A stretch of 64,000 nucleotides of DNA from contig NZ_JAMHIV010000025.1 in assembly GCF_023897065.1 (NCBI RefSeq), forward strand, positions 62,001-126,000, given 5' to 3'. Position numbers and translations under genes: made by a program. The first letter of the stretch is position 1; the number at the start of each line of letters is the position of its first letter. Under the pieces are notes generated by a model. The model had not been told where the DNA came from, did no database searches, and was given only the letters and a program-made list of their open reading frames with translations. This stretch comes from Crossiella sp. SN42. Its GTDB lineage: Bacteria; Actinomycetota; Actinomycetes; Mycobacteriales; Pseudonocardiaceae. Of the stretch, positions 47,360-55,980 are shown piece after piece.

Positions 47360-48166
47360 GTGGAACGCCCGAACTGGGCGCCGGGCGAGCTGGACCTGAC
47401 CGTGCCGAGCACGGCCCGGGTCTACGACTTCTACCTCGGCGGCTCACACAACTTCGCGGTGGACCGGGCCCAGGCGCGCCAGGCGATCGAGCAGTGGCCA
47501 CTGCTGCCCGCCGCACTGCGCGCGAACCGGGCCTTCCTGCGCCGCGCCGTCCGATTCTGCGTCGACCAGGGCATCCGTCAGTTCCTGGACATCGGCTCCG
47601 GCATCCCCACCGTGGGCAACGTGCACGAGATCGCCCAGGCCGCGGACCCGGAGTGCCGGATCGTCTACGTGGACGTGGACCCGATCGCGGTGGCGCACAG
47701 CAAGGCCATGCTGGCCGGCAACGAGCGCACCGCGGTCATCCAGGCCGACCTGCGCAAACCCGGGGACGTGCTGGACAGCCCCGAGCTGACCGGCCTGCTC
47801 GACCTGAGCCAGCCGACCGCGGTGCTCTTCGTCGCGGTGCTGCACTTCGTGCCCGACGCCGACGACCCGGCCGGGTTGGTTCGCCGCTACCTGGACGCGG
47901 TGCCCTCCGGCAGCTACCTGGTGCTCTCGCACGGCAGCAGCGAGGGCGCGCCGAAGCAGGCCGCCGAGCACGAGGACCTCTACCAGCGCACCGGCACCCA
48001 GATCTGGATGCGCTCGCACGAGCGGGTGCTCACCTACTTCGGCGACTGCGAGCTGCTGCCGCCGGGACTGGTGCAGATGACCCAGTGGCGGCCGGAGCCG
48101 GAGGATGAGTTCTTCGGCCCGCCCGAGCAGCTCAGCGGCTTCACCGGCGTCGGCTACAAGGCCTGA
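47360..48166 (+). CDS. SAM-dependent methyltransferase, DUF574 family
   Basis: 268 residues. Family signature STARVYDFYLGGSHNFAVDR, then FLDIGSGIPTVGNVHE (SAM loop) and VYVDVDPIAVAHS. The motif VLHFVPD follows. Paralogous to the next gene (3 nt gap) and to the gene at 367. The pair is the start of a cluster leading to the GGDEF/EAL gene. GTG 47360 gives a leaderless message. Confidence 0.87.
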   Translation: MERPNWAPGELDLTVPSTARVYDFYLGGSHNFAVDRAQARQAIEQWPLLPAALRANRAFLRRAVRFCVDQGIRQFLDIGSGIPTVGNVHEIAQAADPECRIVYVDVDPIAVAHSKAMLAGNERTAVIQADLRKPGDVLDSPELTGLLDLSQPTAVLFVAVLHFVPDADDPAGLVRRYLDAVPSGSYLVLSHGSSEGAPKQAAEHEDLYQRTGTQIWMRSHERVLTYFGDCELLPPGLVQMTQWRPEPEDEFFGPPEQLSGFTGVGYKA

Positions 48167-48169
48167 GCC

Positions 48170-48979
48170 GTGCGCCAGGAACACGGCTGGGTGCCGCCGG
48201 AGATCGACCTCAGCAAGCCGAGCGCGGCCCGGGTCTACGACTACTACCTGGGCGGCTCGCACAACTTCGCGGTGGACCGGGAGCTGGCCAGGGTGGCCAT
48301 CGAGGACTGGCCCGAGCTGCCGATGATCATGCAGGCGAACCGGGCGTTCCTGCGCCGCGCGGTGAAGTTCTGCGTACAAGCCGGGATACGCCAGTTCCTG
48401 GACATCGGGTCCGGAATACCGACGGTCGGCAATGTGCACGAGGTGGCCCAGGAACTGGAGCCCGAGTGCCGGGTGGTCTATGTCGATATTGACCCGGTTG
48501 CCGTAGCGCACAGCCGAATCATGCTCGCGGGTAACGATTTCTCCGAGATCGTGCAGGCCGACTTGCGGCAACCCGAACGGGTGCTGGACGCCACCGAGGT
48601 TCGCGGACTACTGGATTTGTCCCAGCCGGTGGCGGTGCTGATGGTCGCGGTGCTGCACTTCGTGCCGGACGAGGCCGACCCGGCCGGGCTGGTCCGCCGC
48701 TACCTGGACGCGGTCGCGCCGGGCAGCTTCCTGGTCCTCTCGCACGCCTGCCTCGAGGGTGCCGGGGAGCAGGCCGAGTTCCACCAGAAGCTCTACCGGC
48801 GGGCGGGCAGCGCGTTGACCATGCGCACGGTTGAGCAGGTCGCGGGCCTGTTCGGGGACTGCGCGCTGGTGGAGCCGGGCCTGGTGCGGCTGCCGCTGTG
48901 GCGGCCGGAGCCCGCCGCGCTGCCGGCGGGGGACCCGGCAGTTTTCGCCGGGTTCGCGGCGGTCGGCCAGAAGGTCTAG
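48170..48979 (+). CDS. SAM-dependent methyltransferase, DUF574 family
   Basis: 269 residues, closely related to the preceding gene (ARVYDYYLGGSHNFAVDREL, DIGSGIPTVGNVHE, VVYVDIDPVAVAHSR). The tandem copies probably arose by duplication. It ends 229 nt before a small coupled frame and the GGDEF/EAL gene. Confidence 0.87.
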   Translation: MRQEHGWVPPEIDLSKPSAARVYDYYLGGSHNFAVDRELARVAIEDWPELPMIMQANRAFLRRAVKFCVQAGIRQFLDIGSGIPTVGNVHEVAQELEPECRVVYVDIDPVAVAHSRIMLAGNDFSEIVQADLRQPERVLDATEVRGLLDLSQPVAVLMVAVLHFVPDEADPAGLVRRYLDAVAPGSFLVLSHACLEGAGEQAEFHQKLYRRAGSALTMRTVEQVAGLFGDCALVEPGLVRLPLWRPEPAALPAGDPAVFAGFAAVGQKV

Positions 48980-49208
48980 ACCATGTGGCCAGCGCAAACG
49001 ACTCAGATGGCAACCATTCCCGGTTTTTCGGTCTTTCTGCCGCCCTCGGACACCGCTACCCTTCGGAGCGGCGAACCGATACGTGTCAGGGGAACTTGAC
49101 CCGTTTTTTCCTGCGGCGATGGCGGAGAGTCGCCACCAGTCGCGTTATCGTAGAGTTATCACCCCATCAGCGAAGATCCCGCAGGTGACGAGTGAGAGGA
49201 TCAGGACG
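48980..49208. other. Intergenic stretch between methyltransferase and GGDEF/EAL genes
   Basis: 229 bp without a convincing gene, and more A+T-rich than the surroundings. It includes TTGACC near 49096, a T-run (49103-49108) and TAGAGT at 49150-49155, which may be promoter elements, but I cannot fix a transcription start. No hairpin of note. Confidence 0.4.
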
Positions 49209-49397
49209 ATGTGTCGACCCGCTCCCACTTCGCTGATCTTCGCCAGTGTGCGCCACGTCATGGAATTGCCGCCCAGCTTCGGGATTGTTGATGCAGGGCT
49301 CGTCTCCGCGGCGTTGACCACGGCAAACTGGGCCCAGGAGGACAGCGGGCGACCCGGACGGTCTGGTTTGTGTGCCGCGGTCGGGCGATGGGTATGA
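49209..49397 (+). CDS. Possible small protein (62 aa) translationally coupled to the GGDEF/EAL gene
   Basis: A 62-codon frame from ATG 49209 with GAGAGGATCAGGACG upstream. Its stop (49395-49397) overlaps the ATG at 49394 as ATGA, the typical coupling arrangement. The product has no transmembrane helix, signal peptide or recognised family. If real, it would be an upstream partner of the c-di-GMP protein; otherwise it is an accidental frame in an untranslated leader. Confidence 0.4.
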   Translation: MCRPAPTSLIFASVRHVMELPPSFGIVDAGLVSAALTTANWAQEDSGRPGRSGLCAAVGRWV

Positions 49398-51556
49398 GTG
49401 CGACGAACAGCGATTCTTTCCGCCCTGGAAGGCTGCTGGTGACCGACGGCGCCGACCGAACCCACCAGGCCTGCGCGCGATTCGCCCGCAGCTGGGTCCG
49501 AGCCATCGCCGGGACCAGCTATGTCTCTCTCGGCTTGGCCGAGACCGAACAGCTGCTGCTCGCGCACACCGAGCGCCTGGTCAAGGCGCTGTTCGCGGAC
49601 CCGTTCCGGGCCACCCCGGCAAGGGAGATCGGTTTCCAGCTGGTCCAGGCGCATTTCACCGGAATCGAGACGCTGAGCCGCACGGTCGCGCTGCTGGGTG
49701 ATGAGTTCCTCGCCGAGCTGCGGGTGGAGCCGGAGGAACGGCTGCAGGCCAGGATCGCCGCGCTGCAGGGCGCGCTGGCCGCCGGGTACGCCCAGGCGCT
49801 GCGCGAACGCACCCTGGACGAGCAGGAGGCGATCCGCCAGGCGGTGCTGGACGCCAGGGACGCCGCCGAGCACGCCCGCCGGGCCAGCGAGGCCCGCTTC
49901 CGGGCGGTGTTCACCGAGGCCGCGATCGGCATCGGCATCCTGGACACCAACGGCCGGATCCTGGACGCCAACGCCTCGCTGCAGCACATGCTCGACTACA
50001 GCCTGGAAGAGCTGTGCCAGCGCAAGGGGCACGACGTGCTCTACCCGCAGGACCGGCTGGACCTGCGCGAGATGTGCGCCTCGGTGGCCTCCGGCGCCCG
50101 CGACCACGTCCGGCTGGACTCCCGGCTGACCCGCAGGGACGGCCAGGAGATCTGGACGCACATCACCGTCTCGCTGATCAGGGACGAGCAGGGCGCGCCG
50201 AGGTACGTGGTGGCGATGATCGAGGACGTCACCGACCGCCACCTGTTGCAGACCCGCCTCCGGCACCAGGCCCTGCACGACCCGCTGACCGGCCTGTCCA
50301 ACCGCGCGCTGTTCCTGGACGAGCTGGCCACCGCCTTCGCCCGCAAGGAGCCGCAGGCCAGGGTCGGGCTGTGCTACCTGGACCTGGACGGGTTCAAGGT
50401 GATCAACGACAGCCTCGGCCACGACATCGGCGACCAGCTGCTGGTCGCGGTGGCCCGGCGGCTGGACGACTGCGTGTCCGGGCCGGGCAGGCTGGTGGCC
50501 AGGATGGGCGGGGACGAGTTCGTCATCCTGCTCGATGGCACCGCGGGCACCGACGAGGTCATCGCGGTCGCCGAGCAGGTGCTGGACGCGCTGGTCGAGC
50601 CGATCAAGGTGGCCGGGCACGAGCTGTCCATCTCGGCCAGCATCGGCATCGTGGAGCGGCCGACCAGCACCGCCTGCCCCGCGGACCTGATGCGGGACGC
50701 CGACATCACGCTGTACTGGGCCAAGGCCGACGGCAAGAGCCGCTGGGCCCTGTTCGACGAGGAGCGCAACGCCCGCGAGGTGGCCCGCTTCACCCTGTCC
50801 GCGACCATGCCGGCGGCGCTGGAGCGCGGCGAGTTCTACGTGGACTACCAGCCGCTGGTCCGGCTCACCGACACCGCCGTGGTCGGGGTGGAGGCGCTGG
50901 TCCGCTGGCAGCACCCGGAGTTCGGCAGGCTCGGCCCGGACCGGTTCATCGAGCTGGCCGAGGAGACCGGGCTGATCGTCTCGCTGGGCCGCTGGGTGCT
51001 GGAACAGGCCTGCCGCCAGGCCCGCAGCTGGATCGACGAGTTCGGCGCCGCCGCCCCGTTCGTCAGCGTGAACCTGGCCGTCCGCCAGCTCCGCGACGCC
51101 GGCCTGGTCGGCGACGTGGCCCGCATCCTGGCCGAGACCGGCCTGCCCGCGGGCAAGCTCCAACTGGAGCTCACCGAAAGCGCGATCATGGGCAACGCGG
51201 CCGAGCCGCTGGACGCCCTGTGCGCCCTGTCCGACATGGGCGTGCGCATCGCCATCGACGACTTCGGCACCGGCTACTCCAACCTGGCCTACCTCCGCCA
51301 CCTGCCCGTGCACGAGCTCAAGATCGCGGGCTCGTTCGTCGAGGGCCTGCGCGCCGCCGCCGCGGGCGACGAGGTCGACCAGCAGATCGTGGCCACCCTG
51401 GTCTCCCTGGCCCACGCCCTCGGCCTCACCGTCACCGCCGAAGGCGTGGAAACCACCACCCAGGCCGAACGCCTGCGCGCCATCGGCTGCGACTCCGGCC
51501 AGGGCTGGCTCTTCGCCAAGCCCGGCCCACCGGCCAGCATCGACGGCCTGCTCTAG
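49394..51556 (+). CDS. PAS-GGDEF-EAL protein (bifunctional cyclic-di-GMP enzyme candidate)
   Basis: 720 residues. N-terminal domain (about 20-125) is shared with the partial gene at position 1. A coiled segment leads to a PAS/PAC domain (about 160-275), a GGDEF domain with intact GGDEF and the allosteric-like RxxD region, and an EAL domain with EALVRW and DDFGTGYSNLAYL. The EAL lysine motif reads LKIAGSFV where LKIDxSFV is usual. So both synthesis and breakdown of c-di-GMP are possible. I chose ATG 49394 because of the ATGA overlap; ATG 49388 is the alternative. Confidence 0.92.
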   Translation: MSATNSDSFRPGRLLVTDGADRTHQACARFARSWVRAIAGTSYVSLGLAETEQLLLAHTERLVKALFADPFRATPAREIGFQLVQAHFTGIETLSRTVALLGDEFLAELRVEPEERLQARIAALQGALAAGYAQALRERTLDEQEAIRQAVLDARDAAEHARRASEARFRAVFTEAAIGIGILDTNGRILDANASLQHMLDYSLEELCQRKGHDVLYPQDRLDLREMCASVASGARDHVRLDSRLTRRDGQEIWTHITVSLIRDEQGAPRYVVAMIEDVTDRHLLQTRLRHQALHDPLTGLSNRALFLDELATAFARKEPQARVGLCYLDLDGFKVINDSLGHDIGDQLLVAVARRLDDCVSGPGRLVARMGGDEFVILLDGTAGTDEVIAVAEQVLDALVEPIKVAGHELSISASIGIVERPTSTACPADLMRDADITLYWAKADGKSRWALFDEERNAREVARFTLSATMPAALERGEFYVDYQPLVRLTDTAVVGVEALVRWQHPEFGRLGPDRFIELAEETGLIVSLGRWVLEQACRQARSWIDEFGAAAPFVSVNLAVRQLRDAGLVGDVARILAETGLPAGKLQLELTESAIMGNAAEPLDALCALSDMGVRIAIDDFGTGYSNLAYLRHLPVHELKIAGSFVEGLRAAAAGDEVDQQIVATLVSLAHALGLTVTAEGVETTTQAERLRAIGCDSGQGWLFAKPGPPASIDGLL

Positions 51557-51648
51557 ACACTCCCTGCCTGCGCGGAACCACCCGTGCGAGCCGTGCGTCG
51601 TTGGTACGGTGACCGTGGACGCGCACTGCGTGACGGAGGGGGAACACA

Positions 51649-52074
51649 GTGACCGACCCGAACAGCGCCCCACCAGGACCCGCAATGGCGATGTCCGCCC
51701 TGACCAGCCTGAACAGGTCGGTCGAGGGCATGAACCAGCTCCGCGAGGACGTCCGCGCGGGCAAGGTGAAGCTGGACCCGGCGGCCGGCGAGCAACTCAA
51801 GAAGGTGCTCACCGAGCAGGAGGCGCGGGCCCTGAAGTGGCAGCGTGAGGCGAACAGGCTCGAGCAGGCACTGCCATTGGGCAATCACTGGGTGGGCCAG
51901 CAGATGGCGGAGAAGATGAGCAAGCGGGCCAATGGTGCCCCGGGCTCGTTCGGCGAACAGATCGGCCTGTACATCCAGGAGCTGCAGAAGGCGCAGGTCG
52001 TCCTCGACGAGGCCATCAAGGCCACCAAGGGCGCGGACTCCGGCAGTGCCTCCAACCTCAGGAATCAGAAGTGA
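51649..52074 (+). CDS. Small helical protein in a type VII secretion-associated operon
   Basis: 141 residues, helical, with no signal peptide. LTSLNRSVEGMNQLREDVRAGKVKLDPAAGEQLKKVLTEQEAR and RLEQALPLGNHWVGQQMAEKMSKR resemble the small proteins that precede DUF3558-PPE-EspG clusters in this group. It overlaps the lipoprotein gene by 4 nt. Possible ESX substrate or chaperone; not established. Confidence 0.6.
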   Translation: MTDPNSAPPGPAMAMSALTSLNRSVEGMNQLREDVRAGKVKLDPAAGEQLKKVLTEQEARALKWQREANRLEQALPLGNHWVGQQMAEKMSKRANGAPGSFGEQIGLYIQELQKAQVVLDEAIKATKGADSGSASNLRNQK

Positions 52075-52637
52075 CTCAGAGCAAGATTGCCGTTGGTGGC
52101 GCAGTGCTGGCCGCCCTCGTTCTCGGCGGTTGTTCCGGCGGCTCGGTGGCGGGCACACCGACCCAGGCCACCAGCGCTGCGGCCACTTCGAGCGCTGCGG
52201 CCAGCGATGGCCCCGGTGCCTCCCTGGCACAGGTGGACACCTGCACCTTGATGACGAACGCCGAGGCCGCGACGATCGGCCTTCCCGCTGGGCGCTCGGC
52301 CAGCCTGGGCAAGCAGCGGGAATGTGAGTACAGCGTGGCTGACACACCGACACCGGTGAGTGGCGCGGTCACGATCGACCCGATCAGCGGCATCGATCAG
52401 CTGAAGACCCCGCCGGGCACCGACGAGGCTGGGATCCGCAAGGTCGTCGTGGATGGCAGGCGAGTCAACTACTACCCGATGAAGAGCGGCACGCTCTGCA
52501 CGGTGAACATCGAGGTCAACAAGCGCGAGACGGTGTACGTGCAGGTGAGCCTGCGTTTCGCGGGTACGGAGCAGCCGCCGTGCACGCTCGCGGAGAAGGC
52601 GGTCGGTTTTGTGCTGCCGAGAATGCCGAAGAAGTAG
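52071..52637 (+). CDS. DUF3558-type lipoprotein
   Basis: 188 residues. Signal sequence with lipobox VLGGCSG (Cys at about 21), an Ala/Thr/Ser linker, then a domain with CTLMTNAEAATIGLPAG and CEYSV, typical of DUF3558 lipoproteins of Pseudonocardiales. Function unknown; it is repeatedly adjacent to PPE/EspG genes. GTG 52071 overlaps the upstream stop. Confidence 0.85.
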   Translation: MTQSKIAVGGAVLAALVLGGCSGGSVAGTPTQATSAAATSSAAASDGPGASLAQVDTCTLMTNAEAATIGLPAGRSASLGKQRECEYSVADTPTPVSGAVTIDPISGIDQLKTPPGTDEAGIRKVVVDGRRVNYYPMKSGTLCTVNIEVNKRETVYVQVSLRFAGTEQPPCTLAEKAVGFVLPRMPKK

Positions 52638-52649
52638 CAGGGGGATGCC

Positions 52650-54113
52650 ATGACCCAGCCGCCGAACGGCGATTATCGCCAGACCCGGTCGCAGACCAAT
52701 CCGGATGAGCAGGGCACCCTCGGCCGGATGGTCATCGGGACGGAGGCCGACCGGGAAGCCGTCGCCGAGCAGGAGCGCCAGCTGCGCGAGGGCCTGAAGA
52801 TGGGTGAGGACCGGGCGCTCACTCAGTGCGGCAACTGGGCCGCGGTTGAGCACCAGGCGCTCTACGACCAGATCACCAACAACAACGACCCTGGTCAGGT
52901 CTACTCGGTCGCCCTGGCGTGGACCGAGCTCGGCAACGAGATGGCCAAGTCTTCCGAGGAGATGGACCGGAAGATCAAGGAAACCGCGCACGGGTGGACC
53001 GGGCTGGGTGGGGACGCCGCGCGGGAGGCCACGCTCAAGTTGGCCAAGTGGGGTGGCGATGCGGCTCAGACCAGTCAGTACATGGGGAACCGGACCAATG
53101 ACCTCGGGTTGATCGCCGAGGACAGCAAGAACCGGATGCCGGAGCCGGTCAAGTTCGACGAGAACCAGATGATGCGGGACGCGTTCAAGTCCGGTGGGCT
53201 GGTCGGGCTGGTCAAGTCGGCTGTGCAGGACATTCCGGCCAAGCGCCAGGAAGCGGACAACGCGCATCAGAACGCGATCCGGGTGATGCAGAACAACGAG
53301 GCGAGTGCCCGGCACGTGGACGCGACCACGCCGGTGTTCTCGCCGCCGCCGCCGATCGGCGGGCTGCCCGGGGAGCCCTGGCCGCCGAAGCCGACGCCGC
53401 CTCCGCCGTACCCGCCGCCGCCCTATCCGCCGCCGCACCCGCCGGATCCGCCGCGGGTGATCCAGCCGCCGGTGCCGCCGCCGGTTCAGCCGCCGAAGCC
53501 GCCGGTGGTCACGCCGATCCCGGTGCCGGTGCGGCCGTTGCCGCCGCCGGTGCCGCCGCCGCCGAAGGCCAAGCCGCCGGTGCCGCCCAAGCCGCCGTTG
53601 CCTCCGCTGCCGCCGCCGGTTCCGCCGCCGGACAAGGACAAGCTGCCGCCCCGGAAGCTGCCGGAGCGGTTGCCGCCGCAGCCGCCGAAGCCGGGTGATC
53701 CGACCAAGATCGCGAGCCGGACGCCGGTGCCGCCGCCGAACCTGCCCACTGGCGGCGCGACCGGTGGGAAGCCGCCGGGTGGGATCGCGCCCGGGGGCAT
53801 TCTCGGCGCGCTGACCGGGAGTTCCGGGGGCACACCTGGCTCCGGGACGGGTGCCGGGCGGGGCAGTGTCGCCGCTGGTGGCATGGCCGGCGCGCAGGGG
53901 CCCGCGGCCGCGGGGGCCGGGTCGGCCGTCGCGGGGGCCGCCGGCGCCGCGGGCCGGGGTGGGCCCGCTGGGGCCGCTGGTGGGCCGATGGGGGCTGGGG
54001 CCGGTGGGCGCAAGGAAGAGGACAAGGAGCACAAGCGGGCCGACTACCTGCAGGAGACCGAGGACGTGTGGGGTGACGGGAAGCGAGTGGCACCCCCGGT
54101 GATCGGCGAATGA
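52650..54113 (+). CDS. PPE-like type VII secretion substrate with proline-rich middle and glycine/alanine-rich tail
   Basis: 487 residues. The helical N-terminus (about 1-215) carries GWTGLGGDAAREA, a WXG-type turn. A ~120-residue proline-rich region (PPPPYPPPPYPP..., about 230-360) follows, then a Gly/Ala-rich tail and the C-terminal DYLQETEDVWGDG...VAPPVIGE, a motif I associate with PPE-like proteins of this group. It overlaps the EspG gene by 4 nt. Expected to be exported via an ESX system not encoded here. Confidence 0.82.
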   Translation: MTQPPNGDYRQTRSQTNPDEQGTLGRMVIGTEADREAVAEQERQLREGLKMGEDRALTQCGNWAAVEHQALYDQITNNNDPGQVYSVALAWTELGNEMAKSSEEMDRKIKETAHGWTGLGGDAAREATLKLAKWGGDAAQTSQYMGNRTNDLGLIAEDSKNRMPEPVKFDENQMMRDAFKSGGLVGLVKSAVQDIPAKRQEADNAHQNAIRVMQNNEASARHVDATTPVFSPPPPIGGLPGEPWPPKPTPPPPYPPPPYPPPHPPDPPRVIQPPVPPPVQPPKPPVVTPIPVPVRPLPPPVPPPPKAKPPVPPKPPLPPLPPPVPPPDKDKLPPRKLPERLPPQPPKPGDPTKIASRTPVPPPNLPTGGATGGKPPGGIAPGGILGALTGSSGGTPGSGTGAGRGSVAAGGMAGAQGPAAAGAGSAVAGAAGAAGRGGPAGAAGGPMGAGAGGRKEEDKEHKRADYLQETEDVWGDGKRVAPPVIGE

Positions 54114-54892
54114 CCGGCGTGCTCACCACGCTCACCCCGGTCGAGCTGGACTTCGCCTGGCAGGAGCTGGGGCTGGAGCGGATGCCGTACCCGCTCCGGC
54201 TGCGCAGCCACGGCGTGACCATGGAGGAGCGCGGCGTGCTCCGGCACCAGGTGCTGGAGGGGCTGCGGCAGCGGCGGCTGGCCAGGGAGCGCGGGCCGCG
54301 CTGGGAGCTGGATCCGTTGCTGGAGGACCAGCTCGGGCTGCTGGCGCGGCACACGGTGGCGGTGGAGCTGATCCAGTACACCGAGGAGCCGCTGCACGCG
54401 GTGGCGGTGGCCCGCGGGGAGAGCGCGGCGCTGGCCGCGCAGACCGAGGACGGGTGCCTGCACCTGCGGGAGGTGCGGGACACCGGGCTGGCCGAGGCGA
54501 TCGTGAGCGTGCTGCCGCCGGGGCAGGCCGGGCGGCAGGCTCCGGTGTCCGCGCCGCTGGCCGGGCTGCAGCGGGCCACCGGGCCGGAGAAGCTGGACCC
54601 GTTCGGCGACAGCGTGGACCAGCTGGTCGCCGCTGGCATGAACCGCAACGAGGCCTACACGCTGGACTACCTGAGCAGGCACCGGCACCAGGGCGGGCAG
54701 TTCTCGGTCAGCGTGGCCGAGCGCTACACCACGCACATGGAGCGGGACCCCTCGGTGATCTCCTGGTTCGACAGCGAGGACGGGCGGTACCTGCTGGTCA
54801 GCGAGCGGGGCAGGCTGTCCATCAGCGCGGCGGACAACCTGCGGATCGCGCACCGGGTGCAGGAGCTGATCTCGGCGGTCCGCACCGGCTGA
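54110..54892 (+). CDS. EspG-family ESX secretion-associated chaperone
   Basis: 260 residues. Sequence pattern of EspG: LTPVELDFAWQELGLERMPYPLRL at the start, then RRLARERGPRWELDPLLEDQLGLLARHTVAVELI, and TTHMERDPSVISWFDSEDGRYLLVSERGRLSISAADN at the end. EspG proteins keep PE/PPE substrates soluble and deliver them to the ESX machine. Here it pairs with the PPE-like protein. No ESX core genes (EccB-E) are in the window. Confidence 0.87.
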   Translation: MTGVLTTLTPVELDFAWQELGLERMPYPLRLRSHGVTMEERGVLRHQVLEGLRQRRLARERGPRWELDPLLEDQLGLLARHTVAVELIQYTEEPLHAVAVARGESAALAAQTEDGCLHLREVRDTGLAEAIVSVLPPGQAGRQAPVSAPLAGLQRATGPEKLDPFGDSVDQLVAAGMNRNEAYTLDYLSRHRHQGGQFSVSVAERYTTHMERDPSVISWFDSEDGRYLLVSERGRLSISAADNLRIAHRVQELISAVRTG

Positions 54893-54895
54893 GCG

Positions 54896-55783
54896 TTACT
54901 CGGTGGCCTCGCGGCAGGCACGGACGAAGGCGTTCACCGCGCCGCGCTGCTCGCCCAGCCGCCACAGCGCGGCCAGCCTGCCCGGCCGGATGCCGGGCAC
55001 CGGGCGGAACACCACGTCCGCCCTGGTGTTGGACTCGCTGGTGCTGCCGGCCACCAGGGCCACGCCGTGCCCGGCGGCGACCGCGGCGAAGACCTCATCC
55101 AGGTTGTTCGCCACGATGGACACCGCGGCCGGGCGGTCCCGGCGGGCGTCGCTGGCCAGCCAGAAGTCCCGCTGCGGTCCGGCCGACTCGGGCAGGGCCA
55201 CGAACGGTTCGGTGAGCAGGTCGGTGAAGGCCACCTCGGCCTCGGCGGCCAGTGGGTGGTCAGCGGGCAGGGCCACCCAGCGCGGTTCGGCCAGCAGCAC
55301 CCGGTAGGCGTAGCGGTCCTGGTCGGCCACGGGCAACCAGACCAGCGCCAGGTCGACCTGGCCCTCGCGCAGGCCGGCCGAGGAGTCGTCCCAGTCGCTG
55401 CGGTGCACGCCGATCCGCCAGCCGGGCAGCAGGTCGGCGAAGCGCGCGGAGATCCGCTCGAACAGGCCGGGCGCCAGGTTGCTGTGCACGCCGACCTGCA
55501 ACACCATCCGCTCACCGGCGGCGGCGCGGCCGACCTCGCCGAGCGCGGCGCCCCAGTCGGCGAGTAGTCGCTGGGCCCTGGGCAGCAGGGCGGCCCCGGC
55601 CGCGGTGAGCGCCACGGTCCGCCGGTCCCTGCGCAGCAAGGCCGACCGCAGACTGCGTTCCAGCAGCCGGATCTGCTTGCTCAGCGCGGGCTGGGACACG
55701 TGCAGCCGTTCGGCGGCGGCGCTGAAACTCAGTTCCTCGGCCACCGCGACGAAGTATCGAAGGTCCCGCATATGCACGTCCAT
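54896..55783 (-). CDS. LysR-family transcriptional regulator
   Basis: 295 residues. The N-terminal HTH DLRYFVAVAEELSFSAAAERLHVSQPALSKQIRLLERSL is classical, followed by a periplasmic-binding-protein-like effector domain. ATG 55783 has GGAG 4 nt upstream; ATG 55771 is possible. Divergent from the large LuxR-type regulator at 55981, a common place for targets. Confidence 0.92.
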   Translation of the reverse strand: MDVHMRDLRYFVAVAEELSFSAAAERLHVSQPALSKQIRLLERSLRSALLRRDRRTVALTAAGAALLPRAQRLLADWGAALGEVGRAAAGERMVLQVGVHSNLAPGLFERISARFADLLPGWRIGVHRSDWDDSSAGLREGQVDLALVWLPVADQDRYAYRVLLAEPRWVALPADHPLAAEAEVAFTDLLTEPFVALPESAGPQRDFWLASDARRDRPAAVSIVANNLDEVFAAVAAGHGVALVAGSTSESNTRADVVFRPVPGIRPGRLAALWRLGEQRGAVNAFVRACREATE

Positions 55784-55943
55784 AACTCCGCGCCATTAGA
55801 GCGGCTTCGATCGGTTGTGACTAGCCCGTTCGGCGATCGTTACCAGGTTCTTCCCTCACTTGGCGGAGTCGCGAATACCCAATGGACGCAACGATTCTTG
55901 CGTGGGCAACCCGTCCGGTCGATCGCTCGATCGGCCAGCGACC

Positions 55944-55956
55944 GTCCATTGTGGAC
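55944..55956. repeat. Recurring palindrome GTCCA-N3-TGGAC (intergenic copy)
   Basis: GTCCATTGTGGAC, 24 nt upstream of the regulator gene at 55981. It is in non-coding DNA between two divergent regulators and so could be an operator; the other copies lie in coding sequence. Confidence 0.55.
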
Positions 55957-55980
55957 TGATGTGTGCCGAAGGAGCTGGTC

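Noticed and set aside
49014-49208. tRNA or small RNA gene in the A+T-richer gap
   Set aside because: No cloverleaf or conserved small-RNA pattern is visible by eye.
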